Part shown: piece after piece, positions 15,197 through 21,875 of the stretch
Numbering within the stretch: the first letter of the stretch is position 1
Layout: every line of letters begins with the position of its first letter
Origin: RGIG3009 sp964389495
GTDB taxonomy: Bacteria; Bacillota; Clostridia; Oscillospirales; Acutalibacteraceae
Assembly (NCBI GenBank): GCA_964389495.1
Contig: CAYMDU010000016.1
Location: forward strand, 1-24,640
DNA: 24,640 bases
Direction of reading: 5' to 3'
The notes under the pieces: model-generated
Told to the model about the DNA's origin: nothing
Seen by the model: the letters and a program-made list of their open reading frames with translations, nothing else
Database searches by the model: none
Made by a program: the position numbers and the translations under genes

Positions 15197-15267
15197 CCTC
15201 CTATGTCGCATGATAGAGGTGGTCATAACAGAATGACACCTTCATTGCTATCATATGACATAGGAGG
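15197..15267 (-). repeat. Long inverted repeat (hairpin) containing the RBS of the Cys-rich gene
   Basis: Arms 15197-15216 and 15248-15267 are complementary at 18 of 20 positions; the only mismatches are a central dinucleotide. Inside, 15217-15225 pairs with 15234-15241 (8 bp with one bulge). On the minus strand the promoter-proximal arm holds the -10 of a sigma-K-like promoter, and the gene-proximal arm holds the AGGAGG of the Cys-rich gene. No T-run follows, so it is not a normal terminator. In RNA entering from pcrA the RBS would be base-paired. Confidence 0.85.
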
Positions 15268-15275
15268 CTATTTGT
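15249..15275 (-). promoter_or_regulatory. Sigma-K-like promoter of the Cys-rich gene
   Basis: On the minus strand AC (15275-15274), 16 nt, then CATATGATA (15257-15249). This fits the B. subtilis sigma-K pattern AC-N16-CATANNNTA at every fixed position. Transcription would begin near 15243, just past the upstream arm of the inverted repeat, leaving the RBS arm unpaired. It starts directly after the pcrA stop codon. Confidence 0.6.
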
Positions 15276-17708
15276 TCACAGTTTGGTGAGCTTTGCAAAG
15301 GTGGCCATGATTTTTTTGGTGCCGATTTGCTCAAATTGAATGGTTAGAAGCCGGTCATTGCCCATGGGTTGCACGCTTTGAATGCAGCCGACTCCGAATG
15401 TTTTGTGCTGCACACGGTCGCCGGCTTGCCAATTTTCGGTTGCCGCTGGGGTTTTGGTGCCGGATACCGAAATGCCGCCGCCCGGTTTTTCGGTTTTTGA
15501 CCATGCGGTGTATGAGGCGGCCGGGAGGGGGCTGTGTTCGCAGGTGCCGTGCGACTGCGAATAGCCGCCGGCCGCAGAGGACCAACGATAGGAACCGCTG
15601 CCGGCTTGGTGGCCGTGCTGTTCCAGCAGTGTGCCGGGAATTTCTTGAAGAAAGCGGGACGGCCGGTTGCGAGTGGTGGAGCCATAGAGCATGCGGCTGT
15701 TGGCACAGGAAATATAGAGTTCCCGCTTGGCGCGTGTGATGGCCACATAGCACAGGCGGCGGTCTTCTTCCAATTCTTCCGGGCGAAACATGGTTTGCAT
15801 GCCGGGGAAAATACCGTCTTCAAAGCCGGGGAGAAACACAACGGGAAATTCCAATCCTTTGGCGGCATGCATGGTCATCAGTACCAACGCATCGGCACCG
15901 GCATCGTAGTTGTCGACATCGGTCATAAGGGCATTTTCTTCCAAAAAGCCCGAAAGTTGCGGCAATTCTTCTTCGCTGTTTTCTTCGTAGTTTCGCAGAG
16001 ACGAGGCCAATTCGTTGAGGTTGTTCACGCGGTCTTCTTCGGTGGGGCCGGCCAGTTGCCACATGGCCAGGTAGCCGGTTTTTTCCAGCATTTGCATGTA
16101 GAGCAGATGCAACGACACAGTGTTTTCCTGTGCGGTTTCGCGCAAGGAATCCATGGTGCGAATAAACGGAAGAATGTGCGAAGCGGCACGGCTGAGAGCG
16201 GCGTATTCGTCGGCGTGCGATAGCACTTCGTACAGGGAAATGCCTTGCTCTTCGGCCAAAGCGGAGGCTTTTTCCATGGTGGTGTCGCCGATACCGCGTT
16301 TCGGTTCGTTGATGATTCGCCGCAGGCTCACGCTGTCATCCGGATTGTTGATGACACGCAAGTAGGCAATGGCATCGCGCACTTCCTTGGTGTCATTAAA
16401 GCGATGTCCACCTAAAATGCGGTAGGGAATACCGCTTTTAATGAGTGAACGCTCAATGGCGTTGGATTGGGCGTTGGCACGGTAGAGAACTGCCATGTCG
16501 CGATAGTGATAGCCGTTGGCTGCTTTGTCCAAAACGGTTTGCGCAATGAACCGGCCTTCTTCGTCTTCGTTTTCCAGTGTGTGAAGTTGCAACAAATCGC
16601 CTTTGCCGTTTTGTGTCCACAGCCGTTTGGATTTGCGGTTGGTGTTTTTGGCAATCACTGCATTGGCGGCATCCAATATGTTTTGTGTGGAACGGTAGTT
16701 TTGCTCCAAACGAATGACCGTGCAGGGGGAAAACTGTTCTTCGAAATTTAAGATGTTTTCAATGGTAGCGCCGCGGAATTTGTAGATACTTTGGTCGTCG
16801 TCGCCCACCACGCAAAGGTTGCGGCTTTTTTCGGCCAACAGGCTGACAAAGCGGTACTGTGCGTGGTTGGTGTCTTGGTATTCGTCGATCATGAAATACC
16901 GAAACCGATTTTGATATTTTTCCAACACAGCCGGCTCGGTTTCAAACAGTTCGACGGTGCGGGTGAGCAGGTCGTCAAAATCCATGGCGTCGGCTTCGCG
17001 CAGGCGTTTTTGGTACAGGCGGTAGCAGTTGGCCACCAATTTCAGCCGATGGTCGTTGCCGGCTTGCACGGCAAACTCCTCCGGTGACAGCAGTTCGTCT
17101 TTGGCACGGCTGATTTCACCGAGAATGGCTTTGTGGCCGAGGGCGCGTTCGTCGATGCCCAGTGTTTTCATGCAGTCTTTTATTAAGCGGCGGCTGTCGT
17201 CGGTGTCGTAGATGGTGAAATGCGAAGAATAGCCCAAAGCCGCGCCGTCTTGCCGCAACACGCGAGCACAGAATGCGTGGAAGGTGCCGGCAACCACTTG
17301 CCGCCCGTCATCTCCCAGCATGGTTTCCAGGCGTTCTTTTAATTCGCCGGCAGCTTTGTTGGTGAAGGTGATGGCGAGAATACGCCAAGCGGGGCATGGG
17401 TTCACCGCACACAGGGTGTTGATTTCGCTATCGGACAGGGAGGAAGTGCCGTCGGCCAATTGCCGAAGAAGGGCGGGGGCATTATCCGGCAAAAAAGGCG
17501 GGATATCGGTGCTGTGGTAGGCGTTTCCGAAACGCACCAAATTGGCAATGCGGTTCACAAGAACGGTGGTTTTCCCACTGCCGGCACCGGCCAAAATAAG
17601 AACAGGCCCTTCGGTTTGGAACACCGCTTGCTGTTGGGGTGCGTTCATGCGCGAAAATATCCGTTCCAACGCACGGCGGCGCTGTTCCAAGTAGTCGTGA
17701 GTGTCCAT
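15276..17708 (-). CDS. pcrA: ATP-dependent DNA helicase PcrA (UvrD/Rep family)
   Basis: An 810-residue 3'-5' superfamily 1 helicase used in nucleotide excision repair, clearing RecA filaments and plasmid replication. Motifs: Q-motif MNAPQQQAV (21-29), Walker A GAGSGKT (41-47), AITFTNKAAGELKER (111-125), GTFHAFCARVLR, Walker B DEYQDTN (274-280), GDDDQSIYKFRGA, LEQNYRS and, near the end, MTMHAAKGLEFPVVFLPG and YVAITRAKREL. The C-terminal 50 residues (from GDRVQHKTFGVG) form the Tudor-like domain that in PcrA contacts RNA polymerase. It carries about 45 extra residues (about 61-105) between motifs I and Ia. ATG 17708 follows AGGAGG. A terminator lies immediately upstream. Confidence 0.95.
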   Translation of the reverse strand: MDTHDYLEQRRRALERIFSRMNAPQQQAVFQTEGPVLILAGAGSGKTTVLVNRIANLVRFGNAYHSTDIPPFLPDNAPALLRQLADGTSSLSDSEINTLCAVNPCPAWRILAITFTNKAAGELKERLETMLGDDGRQVVAGTFHAFCARVLRQDGAALGYSSHFTIYDTDDSRRLIKDCMKTLGIDERALGHKAILGEISRAKDELLSPEEFAVQAGNDHRLKLVANCYRLYQKRLREADAMDFDDLLTRTVELFETEPAVLEKYQNRFRYFMIDEYQDTNHAQYRFVSLLAEKSRNLCVVGDDDQSIYKFRGATIENILNFEEQFSPCTVIRLEQNYRSTQNILDAANAVIAKNTNRKSKRLWTQNGKGDLLQLHTLENEDEEGRFIAQTVLDKAANGYHYRDMAVLYRANAQSNAIERSLIKSGIPYRILGGHRFNDTKEVRDAIAYLRVINNPDDSVSLRRIINEPKRGIGDTTMEKASALAEEQGISLYEVLSHADEYAALSRAASHILPFIRTMDSLRETAQENTVSLHLLYMQMLEKTGYLAMWQLAGPTEEDRVNNLNELASSLRNYEENSEEELPQLSGFLEENALMTDVDNYDAGADALVLMTMHAAKGLEFPVVFLPGFEDGIFPGMQTMFRPEELEEDRRLCYVAITRAKRELYISCANSRMLYGSTTRNRPSRFLQEIPGTLLEQHGHQAGSGSYRWSSAAGGYSQSHGTCEHSPLPAASYTAWSKTEKPGGGISVSGTKTPAATENWQAGDRVQHKTFGVGCIQSVQPMGNDRLLTIQFEQIGTKKIMATFAKLTKL

Positions 17709-17719
17709 ACATCCTCCTG

Positions 17720-17752
17720 AAAAAAGAACGGCGGGGAAATGCCCCCGCCGTT
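17720..17752 (-). terminator. Rho-independent terminator after oadB, directly before the pcrA RBS
   Basis: A perfect 10-bp GC-rich stem (17727-17736 with 17743-17752) with a 6-nt loop is followed on the minus strand by C and TTTTTT (17725-17720). The pcrA RBS begins only about 2 nt further on, leaving no room for a promoter between them. Confidence 0.88.
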
Positions 17753-17768
17753 GAAATTGTGTAACAAA

Positions 17769-19064
17769 TCAGCCAAACAAGGTGAGCAGAACACCGGCTG
17801 CCACGGCAGAACCGATAACGCCGGCCACATTCGGCCCCATGGCGTGCATCAGCAGGAAGTTGCCGGGGTTTTCTTTTTGGCCTTCTTTTTGAGCAACGCG
17901 GGCGGCCATCGGCACAGCCGAAACGCCGGCCGAACCGATCAGCGGGTTGACCTTGCCGCCGGTTAGGAGATACATGAGCTTGCCAAGCAGCACGCCGCCG
18001 GCGGTGCCCATGGAGAACGCGATAAGGCCCAAACAGATGATGAGCAGGGTTTTGGTTTGCAGGAACGAGTTGGCGTTGGCGGTGGCGCCCACGGTGACGC
18101 CGAGCATGATGGTGATGATGTTCATGAGCTCGTTTTGCGCGGTTTTGCTCAAACGCTCCACCACACCGCTTTCGCGGAACAGGTTACCCAACATCAGCAT
18201 ACCAATCAGCGGGGCAGCGCTGGGAAGCAACAACACACAAATGGCCGTTACGAAAATGGGGAACAAAATCTTTTCGGTTTTGGAAACGGTGCGCAACTGG
18301 GTCATGACAACCGAGCGCTCTTTTTTGGTGGTTAGCGCGTGCATGATGGGCGGTTGAATGATCGGAACCAGTGCCATGTAGGAATAGGCCGCAATGGCAA
18401 TGGCGCCCAACAGATGTGGTGCTAATTTGGATGTGAGATAGATGGCGGTGGGACCGTCGGCACCGCCGATGATAGCAATGGAAGCGGCTTCTTGATTGGT
18501 GAAAAGAATGTTCCATTCTTCGGCAAAGGGAAGCAAGCCCAAAGCGCGCGCGCCGAAGAAGGTGACGAAAATGCCCAGCTGTGCCGCAGCACCCAGCAAA
18601 AAGCTTTTGGGATTGGAAATCAGGGGACCGAAATCGGTCATGCAACCGATGCCAAGGAAAATCAGCGGCGGATAGATGCCGAATTTCACGCCTTGATACA
18701 AATACCAGAACAAGCCGCCCTGTTCGAAATGCTGCCAGTACAGCATGCCGTTGGCATCTTCGAAAATGGGATAGTTCTGTGCGAAAATCCCCTGTGCGTA
18801 CTGTTGCAATTCTTCGGCTGTTAAGGGAACAAGCGAATTTTGCTGCGGATCCATGATGCCGGCCAGCGGCAGGTTCACCAGCAACATGCCGAATGCGATG
18901 GGCAACAGCAGCAGCGGTTCGTAGCCCTTTTTGATGGCCAAATACATGAGCACACAGGCAATCCCGATCATGATGAGGTTTTTCCAGCCGCCGTTTTCAA
19001 AATTGAACAACTGCTTAAAGCCGGATTCTTCCCAGATTTGAACAATAGCTTCCCACAAACTCAT
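17769..19064 (-). CDS. oadB: Sodium-pumping decarboxylase, beta subunit
   Basis: A 431-residue polytopic membrane protein of the OadB/MmdB/GcdB family, which couples decarboxylation of a carboxybiotin intermediate to Na+ export. Key motifs are present: SIAIIGGADGPTAIYLTSKLAP with Asp203, the Na+-binding aspartate position known from Klebsiella OadB, and VGATANANSFL in the second half. About nine or more hydrophobic helices are visible. Substrate (oxaloacetate, methylmalonyl-CoA or glutaconyl-CoA) depends on the alpha subunit, which is not in this window. The RBS GGAGG lies about 11 nt before ATG 19064. It follows oadG in the same transcript and ends at a strong terminator. Confidence 0.93.
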   Translation of the reverse strand: MSLWEAIVQIWEESGFKQLFNFENGGWKNLIMIGIACVLMYLAIKKGYEPLLLLPIAFGMLLVNLPLAGIMDPQQNSLVPLTAEELQQYAQGIFAQNYPIFEDANGMLYWQHFEQGGLFWYLYQGVKFGIYPPLIFLGIGCMTDFGPLISNPKSFLLGAAAQLGIFVTFFGARALGLLPFAEEWNILFTNQEAASIAIIGGADGPTAIYLTSKLAPHLLGAIAIAAYSYMALVPIIQPPIMHALTTKKERSVVMTQLRTVSKTEKILFPIFVTAICVLLLPSAAPLIGMLMLGNLFRESGVVERLSKTAQNELMNIITIMLGVTVGATANANSFLQTKTLLIICLGLIAFSMGTAGGVLLGKLMYLLTGGKVNPLIGSAGVSAVPMAARVAQKEGQKENPGNFLLMHAMGPNVAGVIGSAVAAGVLLTLFG

Positions 19065-19082
19065 ACCAGAAACGACCTCCTT

Positions 19083-19463
19083 TTAAAACGGTTGCGTGTT
19101 GTCCGAAAGGCCGGCAGCTGCCCAAACCGAGCGTGTTCCCTGAGAACGGGAAGCGCTGATGCGGCGCACAGCATAGCGCGTGGCGCCGGTGGACATGGCG
19201 GCAACAGCGGCGGCGATGACAGCCACCACTTCGTCCGGCACGTTGTCTTCCACAATGGGAGCAGCGGCACGCGCTGCGGCAGCCGGTGCGGATGCTGTTG
19301 GTGCCGGCTGGGCGGGTTTGGCCGGCTTTTCTGATTGGCCGGAACCGACAATTTTGCCGAACAGCCAGAAAATGAAGGTGAGGATGAGGAGAACGGCAAA
19401 GACAACGACCAAACCGATGAGCACGGTCATGCCGGCATCTTTGAGCAGATTTTCTGTTTGCAC
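19083..19463 (-). CDS. oadG: Sodium-pump decarboxylase, gamma subunit (OadG family)
   Basis: A 126-residue protein. A short N-terminus is followed by one membrane helix (MTVLIGLVVVFAVLLILTFI, about 12-31), an Ala/Pro-rich flexible linker, then DEVVAVIAAAVAAM and the conserved tail SVWAAAGLSDNTQPF. This layout is that of small OadG proteins that anchor the decarboxylase complex. GTG 19463 is chosen because AGAGGT lies 7 nt upstream; a longer in-frame start would run through the promoter. Oddly, no carboxyltransferase alpha or biotin-carrier gene lies nearby, so they must be elsewhere. Coupled to oadB 18 nt downstream. Confidence 0.85.
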   Translation of the reverse strand: MQTENLLKDAGMTVLIGLVVVFAVLLILTFIFWLFGKIVGSGQSEKPAKPAQPAPTASAPAAAARAAAPIVEDNVPDEVVAVIAAAVAAMSTGATRYAVRRISASRSQGTRSVWAAAGLSDNTQPF

Positions 19464-19500
19464 TAAGACGACCTCTTTTCTTGATGGCAGGAAGCGGAAC

Positions 19501-19516
19501 GGACAACCGCTTGTCC
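19501..19516 (-). other. Leader hairpin of the oadG-oadB mRNA
   Basis: A perfect 6-bp stem GGACAA/TTGTCC with a 4-nt loop lies in the oadG leader, about 16 nt after the predicted transcription start. It may stabilise the RNA; no regulatory role is evident. Confidence 0.4.
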
Positions 19517-19538
19517 CCACAATAATCAAATTATATAT

Positions 19539-19567
19539 AGTATAGCGCAAACCGGAGTTTTTTGCAA
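19539..19567 (-). promoter_or_regulatory. Sigma-A promoter for oadG-oadB
   Basis: On the minus strand TTGCAA (19567-19562), 17 nt, TATACT (19544-19539). Each hexamer differs from consensus at one or two positions and the spacing is ideal. It is divergent from the apgM promoter, with 41 bp between the two -35 elements. Confidence 0.78.
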
Positions 19568-19608
19568 TGATTTCCTCAAAAAAATCCGCATAATTTCGGA
19601 CAAAAAAA

Positions 19609-19637
19609 TTGAAATTCGGCGTGTCATCTGCTATACT
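19609..19637 (+). promoter_or_regulatory. Sigma-A promoter for apgM
   Basis: TTGAAA (19609-19614), 17 nt, TATACT (19632-19637). The predicted start near 19644 gives a very short leader, enough to hold the AAGGGGAGA RBS. Confidence 0.78.
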
Positions 19638-19659
19638 GGAAAGCAAAGGGGAGATTGCA

Positions 19660-20874
19660 ATGAAATATGTTGTTTTGTTATGCGACGGTATGGCAGATTT
19701 GCCGTGCGATGCCTTGCAGGGAAAAACGCCGATGGAGGTAGCCTACAAGCCGTGTATGGATGCACTGGCTGCCCAATCGGAAGTGGGGATGGCCTACACG
19801 GTGCCCGAGGGGTTATCTCCCGGAAGCGATGTGGCCAATTTGTCGGTGCTGGGTTACCGTCCGCAGGACTGCTATACCGGTCGTTCACCGTTGGAGGCAG
19901 CCAATATCGGCATTGATTTGAAAGAGGACGATGTGGCCATTCGTTGCAATTTGGTGACACTGTCGGACGGCGGCGCCTACGAATCCAAAACCATGGTGGA
20001 TTACTGCGCAGGTGATATTCACACAGCCGAAGCGGATGCCATTGTGACATCGGTTCAGGCGGCACTCGGTGGCGGCAATTTTGATTTTTACACGGGAACC
20101 GCCTATCGCCACTGCCTGGTTTGGCACGGAGGCACCATGGAGATTGGCAAGCTGACACCGCCGCACGATATTTCCGGGCAGGTTGTGGGCCCGTATTTGC
20201 CGCAGCATCCGGCGGCTCAACCGCTGCTGGATTTGATGAAGAAAAGCGAGGCAATTTTGCGCGACCATCCGGTGAATGTCCGTCGGCGTCAAGCGGGGCA
20301 AAACCCGGCCACCTCCATTTGGCTGTGGGGGCACGGCAAACGGCCGCAGCTTCAAAATTTCGAAGAACGGTTTGGCGTGAAGGGAGCCATGGTGTCGGCG
20401 GTGGATCTTTTGAAGGGCATTGCCCGCCTGACGGGTATGCGGTTGTGCGAAGTGGAAGGGGCCACGGGCTACATTGACACCAACTTTGTCGGCAAGCGCG
20501 AAGCGGCGGTGGACGCCCTGAAAACCGGGTGTGATTTGGTGTATATTCACCTGGAAGCTCCAGACGAATGTGGGCATCGCGGCGAAGCGGAAAACAAAGT
20601 GCGCGCCATTGAAGAAATCGACAGGCAAGTGCTGGCGCCCCTGCTGGAAGAAATGAAAGGCATCGACGAAGTATCGGTGCTGATTATGCCGGATCATCCC
20701 ACACCGCTGCTAACCCGCACTCACTCTTCGGAGCCGGTGCCGTATTTGCTGTATCGCAGCACTGAGAAAGTAAACAGCGGCGTGCCATGCTTTGATGAAA
20801 AGACAGCCGCATCGGCCAAACGGGTGGTGCCGGTTGCGTCCGATTTGATGAAACGGTTGCTGCACGACGAATAA
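19660..20874 (+). CDS. apgM: Cofactor-independent phosphoglycerate mutase, ApgM type / proposed homoserine kinase
   Basis: A 404-residue alkaline-phosphatase-superfamily enzyme. MKYVVLLCDGMADLP carries metal ligand Asp9; GLSPGSDVANLSVLGY (51-66) holds the nucleophile-type serine; GRSPLEAANIGI follows. The metal-binding segments EAPDECGHRGE and MPDHPTPLLTRTHSSEPVPYLLY lie near the C-terminus. The family interconverts 2- and 3-phosphoglycerate in archaea. Many bacterial members, with the same domain plan, are annotated as a proposed homoserine kinase (TIGR02535) because they occur in threonine-biosynthesis clusters. No glycolytic or threonine gene flanks this copy, so context does not decide. 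ATG 19660 follows a good RBS. Confidence 0.88.
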   Translation: MKYVVLLCDGMADLPCDALQGKTPMEVAYKPCMDALAAQSEVGMAYTVPEGLSPGSDVANLSVLGYRPQDCYTGRSPLEAANIGIDLKEDDVAIRCNLVTLSDGGAYESKTMVDYCAGDIHTAEADAIVTSVQAALGGGNFDFYTGTAYRHCLVWHGGTMEIGKLTPPHDISGQVVGPYLPQHPAAQPLLDLMKKSEAILRDHPVNVRRRQAGQNPATSIWLWGHGKRPQLQNFEERFGVKGAMVSAVDLLKGIARLTGMRLCEVEGATGYIDTNFVGKREAAVDALKTGCDLVYIHLEAPDECGHRGEAENKVRAIEEIDRQVLAPLLEEMKGIDEVSVLIMPDHPTPLLTRTHSSEPVPYLLYRSTEKVNSGVPCFDEKTAASAKRVVPVASDLMKRLLHDE

Positions 20875-20888
20875 ACAGCGGATTGAGC

Positions 20889-20921
20889 AAAGCCATCCTT
20901 TCACAGGAAAGGATGGCTTTT
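20889..20921 (+). terminator. Rho-independent terminator after apgM, possibly bidirectional
   Basis: A perfect 14-bp stem (20889-20902 with 20907-20920) with a 4-nt ACAG loop ends in TTTT. AAA on the other side means it may also serve the convergent AraC-type gene. Confidence 0.9.
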
Positions 20922-20971
20922 GTGTTGCTCAGTGGCCGAACAAGGGACTTTGATGCGCAAGCAAAGAAAAA

Positions 20972-21754
20972 TCAGCGGTGGTTGATGTGGGTGTTGCTGT
21001 ATTTATTGCGGAAAGCCGAAGGGCTGATTTTTTCGTGATAGGTGAAAAATTTAATGAACAGGTTTTCGTCGTGATAGCCCAGTTCGTTGGCTATTTGTTT
21101 GATGCTCATGTTGCTGGTGAGAAGATAATCTTTGGCGGCTTTGATTCGTTGCATGATCAAGTAGTCTTTGAGCCCGATTCCTTGAACTTGCTTGAAATAT
21201 TTGCCAAGATAGTCGGCGTTGTATCCAACATGACGGGCAACATCCGCCACGGTGATTCCGGATTTGGAATGGTTGCGAATGTATTCGGCAATTTCCGATG
21301 ACAACGCCCGATTGGACAGGGTGATTTCGTTGGAAAGACGGTTGAGTTCTTCCCAAATCAGGTAGCCCAGCGCATCGGCGGCGTTGCCGGAATAGGCCGG
21401 TGTGTTGGAAAGGTGAAGCAGCCGTTTTAACAGGTGCTTGATTTCATACAGATCCCCCTCCGAAACGCTTTTCACCGGCAGTTCCAAATCGGTGAAAAAA
21501 TGGAACCAATAAAAGGCGGTGGGCTCGGTGACGGTTTGGTATCCGCGGTGCACTTTGTGCGGTTCCAAAAGCAGCAGTTGATTTTTTTGAAGTGCATAGG
21601 TTTGGTTTTCTTCCGCAATGTAGACGGTGCCTTCGAGGACAAAAATCAGTTCGTAACTCTCGATGGTTCTTTGGGGATGAATCCACTCGCCGGAAGAATG
21701 AAATTCGCCAATCATGTCGTAGGAAAAGTAGGTTCCGTTTTCTAATGCAATCAT
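20972..21754 (-). CDS. AraC-family transcriptional regulator
   Basis: About 260 residues. The N-terminal half is a cupin-like sensor (EWIHPQRTIESYELIFVL, then NQLLLLEPHKVHRGYQ). The C-terminal half is the double helix-turn-helix AraC domain: SGITVADVARHVGYNADYLGKYFKQ is the first HTH, and MSIKQIANELGYHDENLFIKFFTYHEKISPS with AFRNKY is the second. Such regulators usually activate sugar-use genes on binding a sugar. The gene is divergent from the GH127 arabinofuranosidase gene, its probable target. The start is uncertain: ATG 21754 is preferred, but an in-frame GTG at 21769 would add five residues; neither has a strong RBS. Confidence 0.88.
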   Translation of the reverse strand: MIALENGTYFSYDMIGEFHSSGEWIHPQRTIESYELIFVLEGTVYIAEENQTYALQKNQLLLLEPHKVHRGYQTVTEPTAFYWFHFFTDLELPVKSVSEGDLYEIKHLLKRLLHLSNTPAYSGNAADALGYLIWEELNRLSNEITLSNRALSSEIAEYIRNHSKSGITVADVARHVGYNADYLGKYFKQVQGIGLKDYLIMQRIKAAKDYLLTSNMSIKQIANELGYHDENLFIKFFTYHEKISPSAFRNKYSNTHINHR

Positions 21755-21821
21755 ATCGGATTTTCTCACTTTTTCGCTGTATTTTTCTATTGAAGATTGG
21801 GGGATTTTGAGTTATATATTA

Positions 21822-21850
21822 AGTATAAACGATTTTTAAAAATAAATCAA
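21822..21850 (-). promoter_or_regulatory. Sigma-A-type promoter of the araC-type gene
   Basis: On the minus strand TTGATT (21850-21845), 17 nt, TATACT (21827-21822). It lies in the AT-rich divergent region (21770-21875) shared with the GH127 gene. On the plus strand TTGAAG (21790-21795), 17 nt, TATATA (21813-21818) is a weaker candidate for GH127. An imperfect palindrome, GTTATA...TATAAAC (21811-21830), sits between them. Confidence 0.5.
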
Positions 21851-21875
21851 TCCCGATTTGAAAGGAAGCAGGAAA

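Noticed and set aside
19464..19646. N-terminal extension of oadG by 61 codons
   Set aside because: The extension would be encoded upstream of and across the oadG promoter; the GTG at 19463 has an RBS at proper spacing and gives the normal family length.
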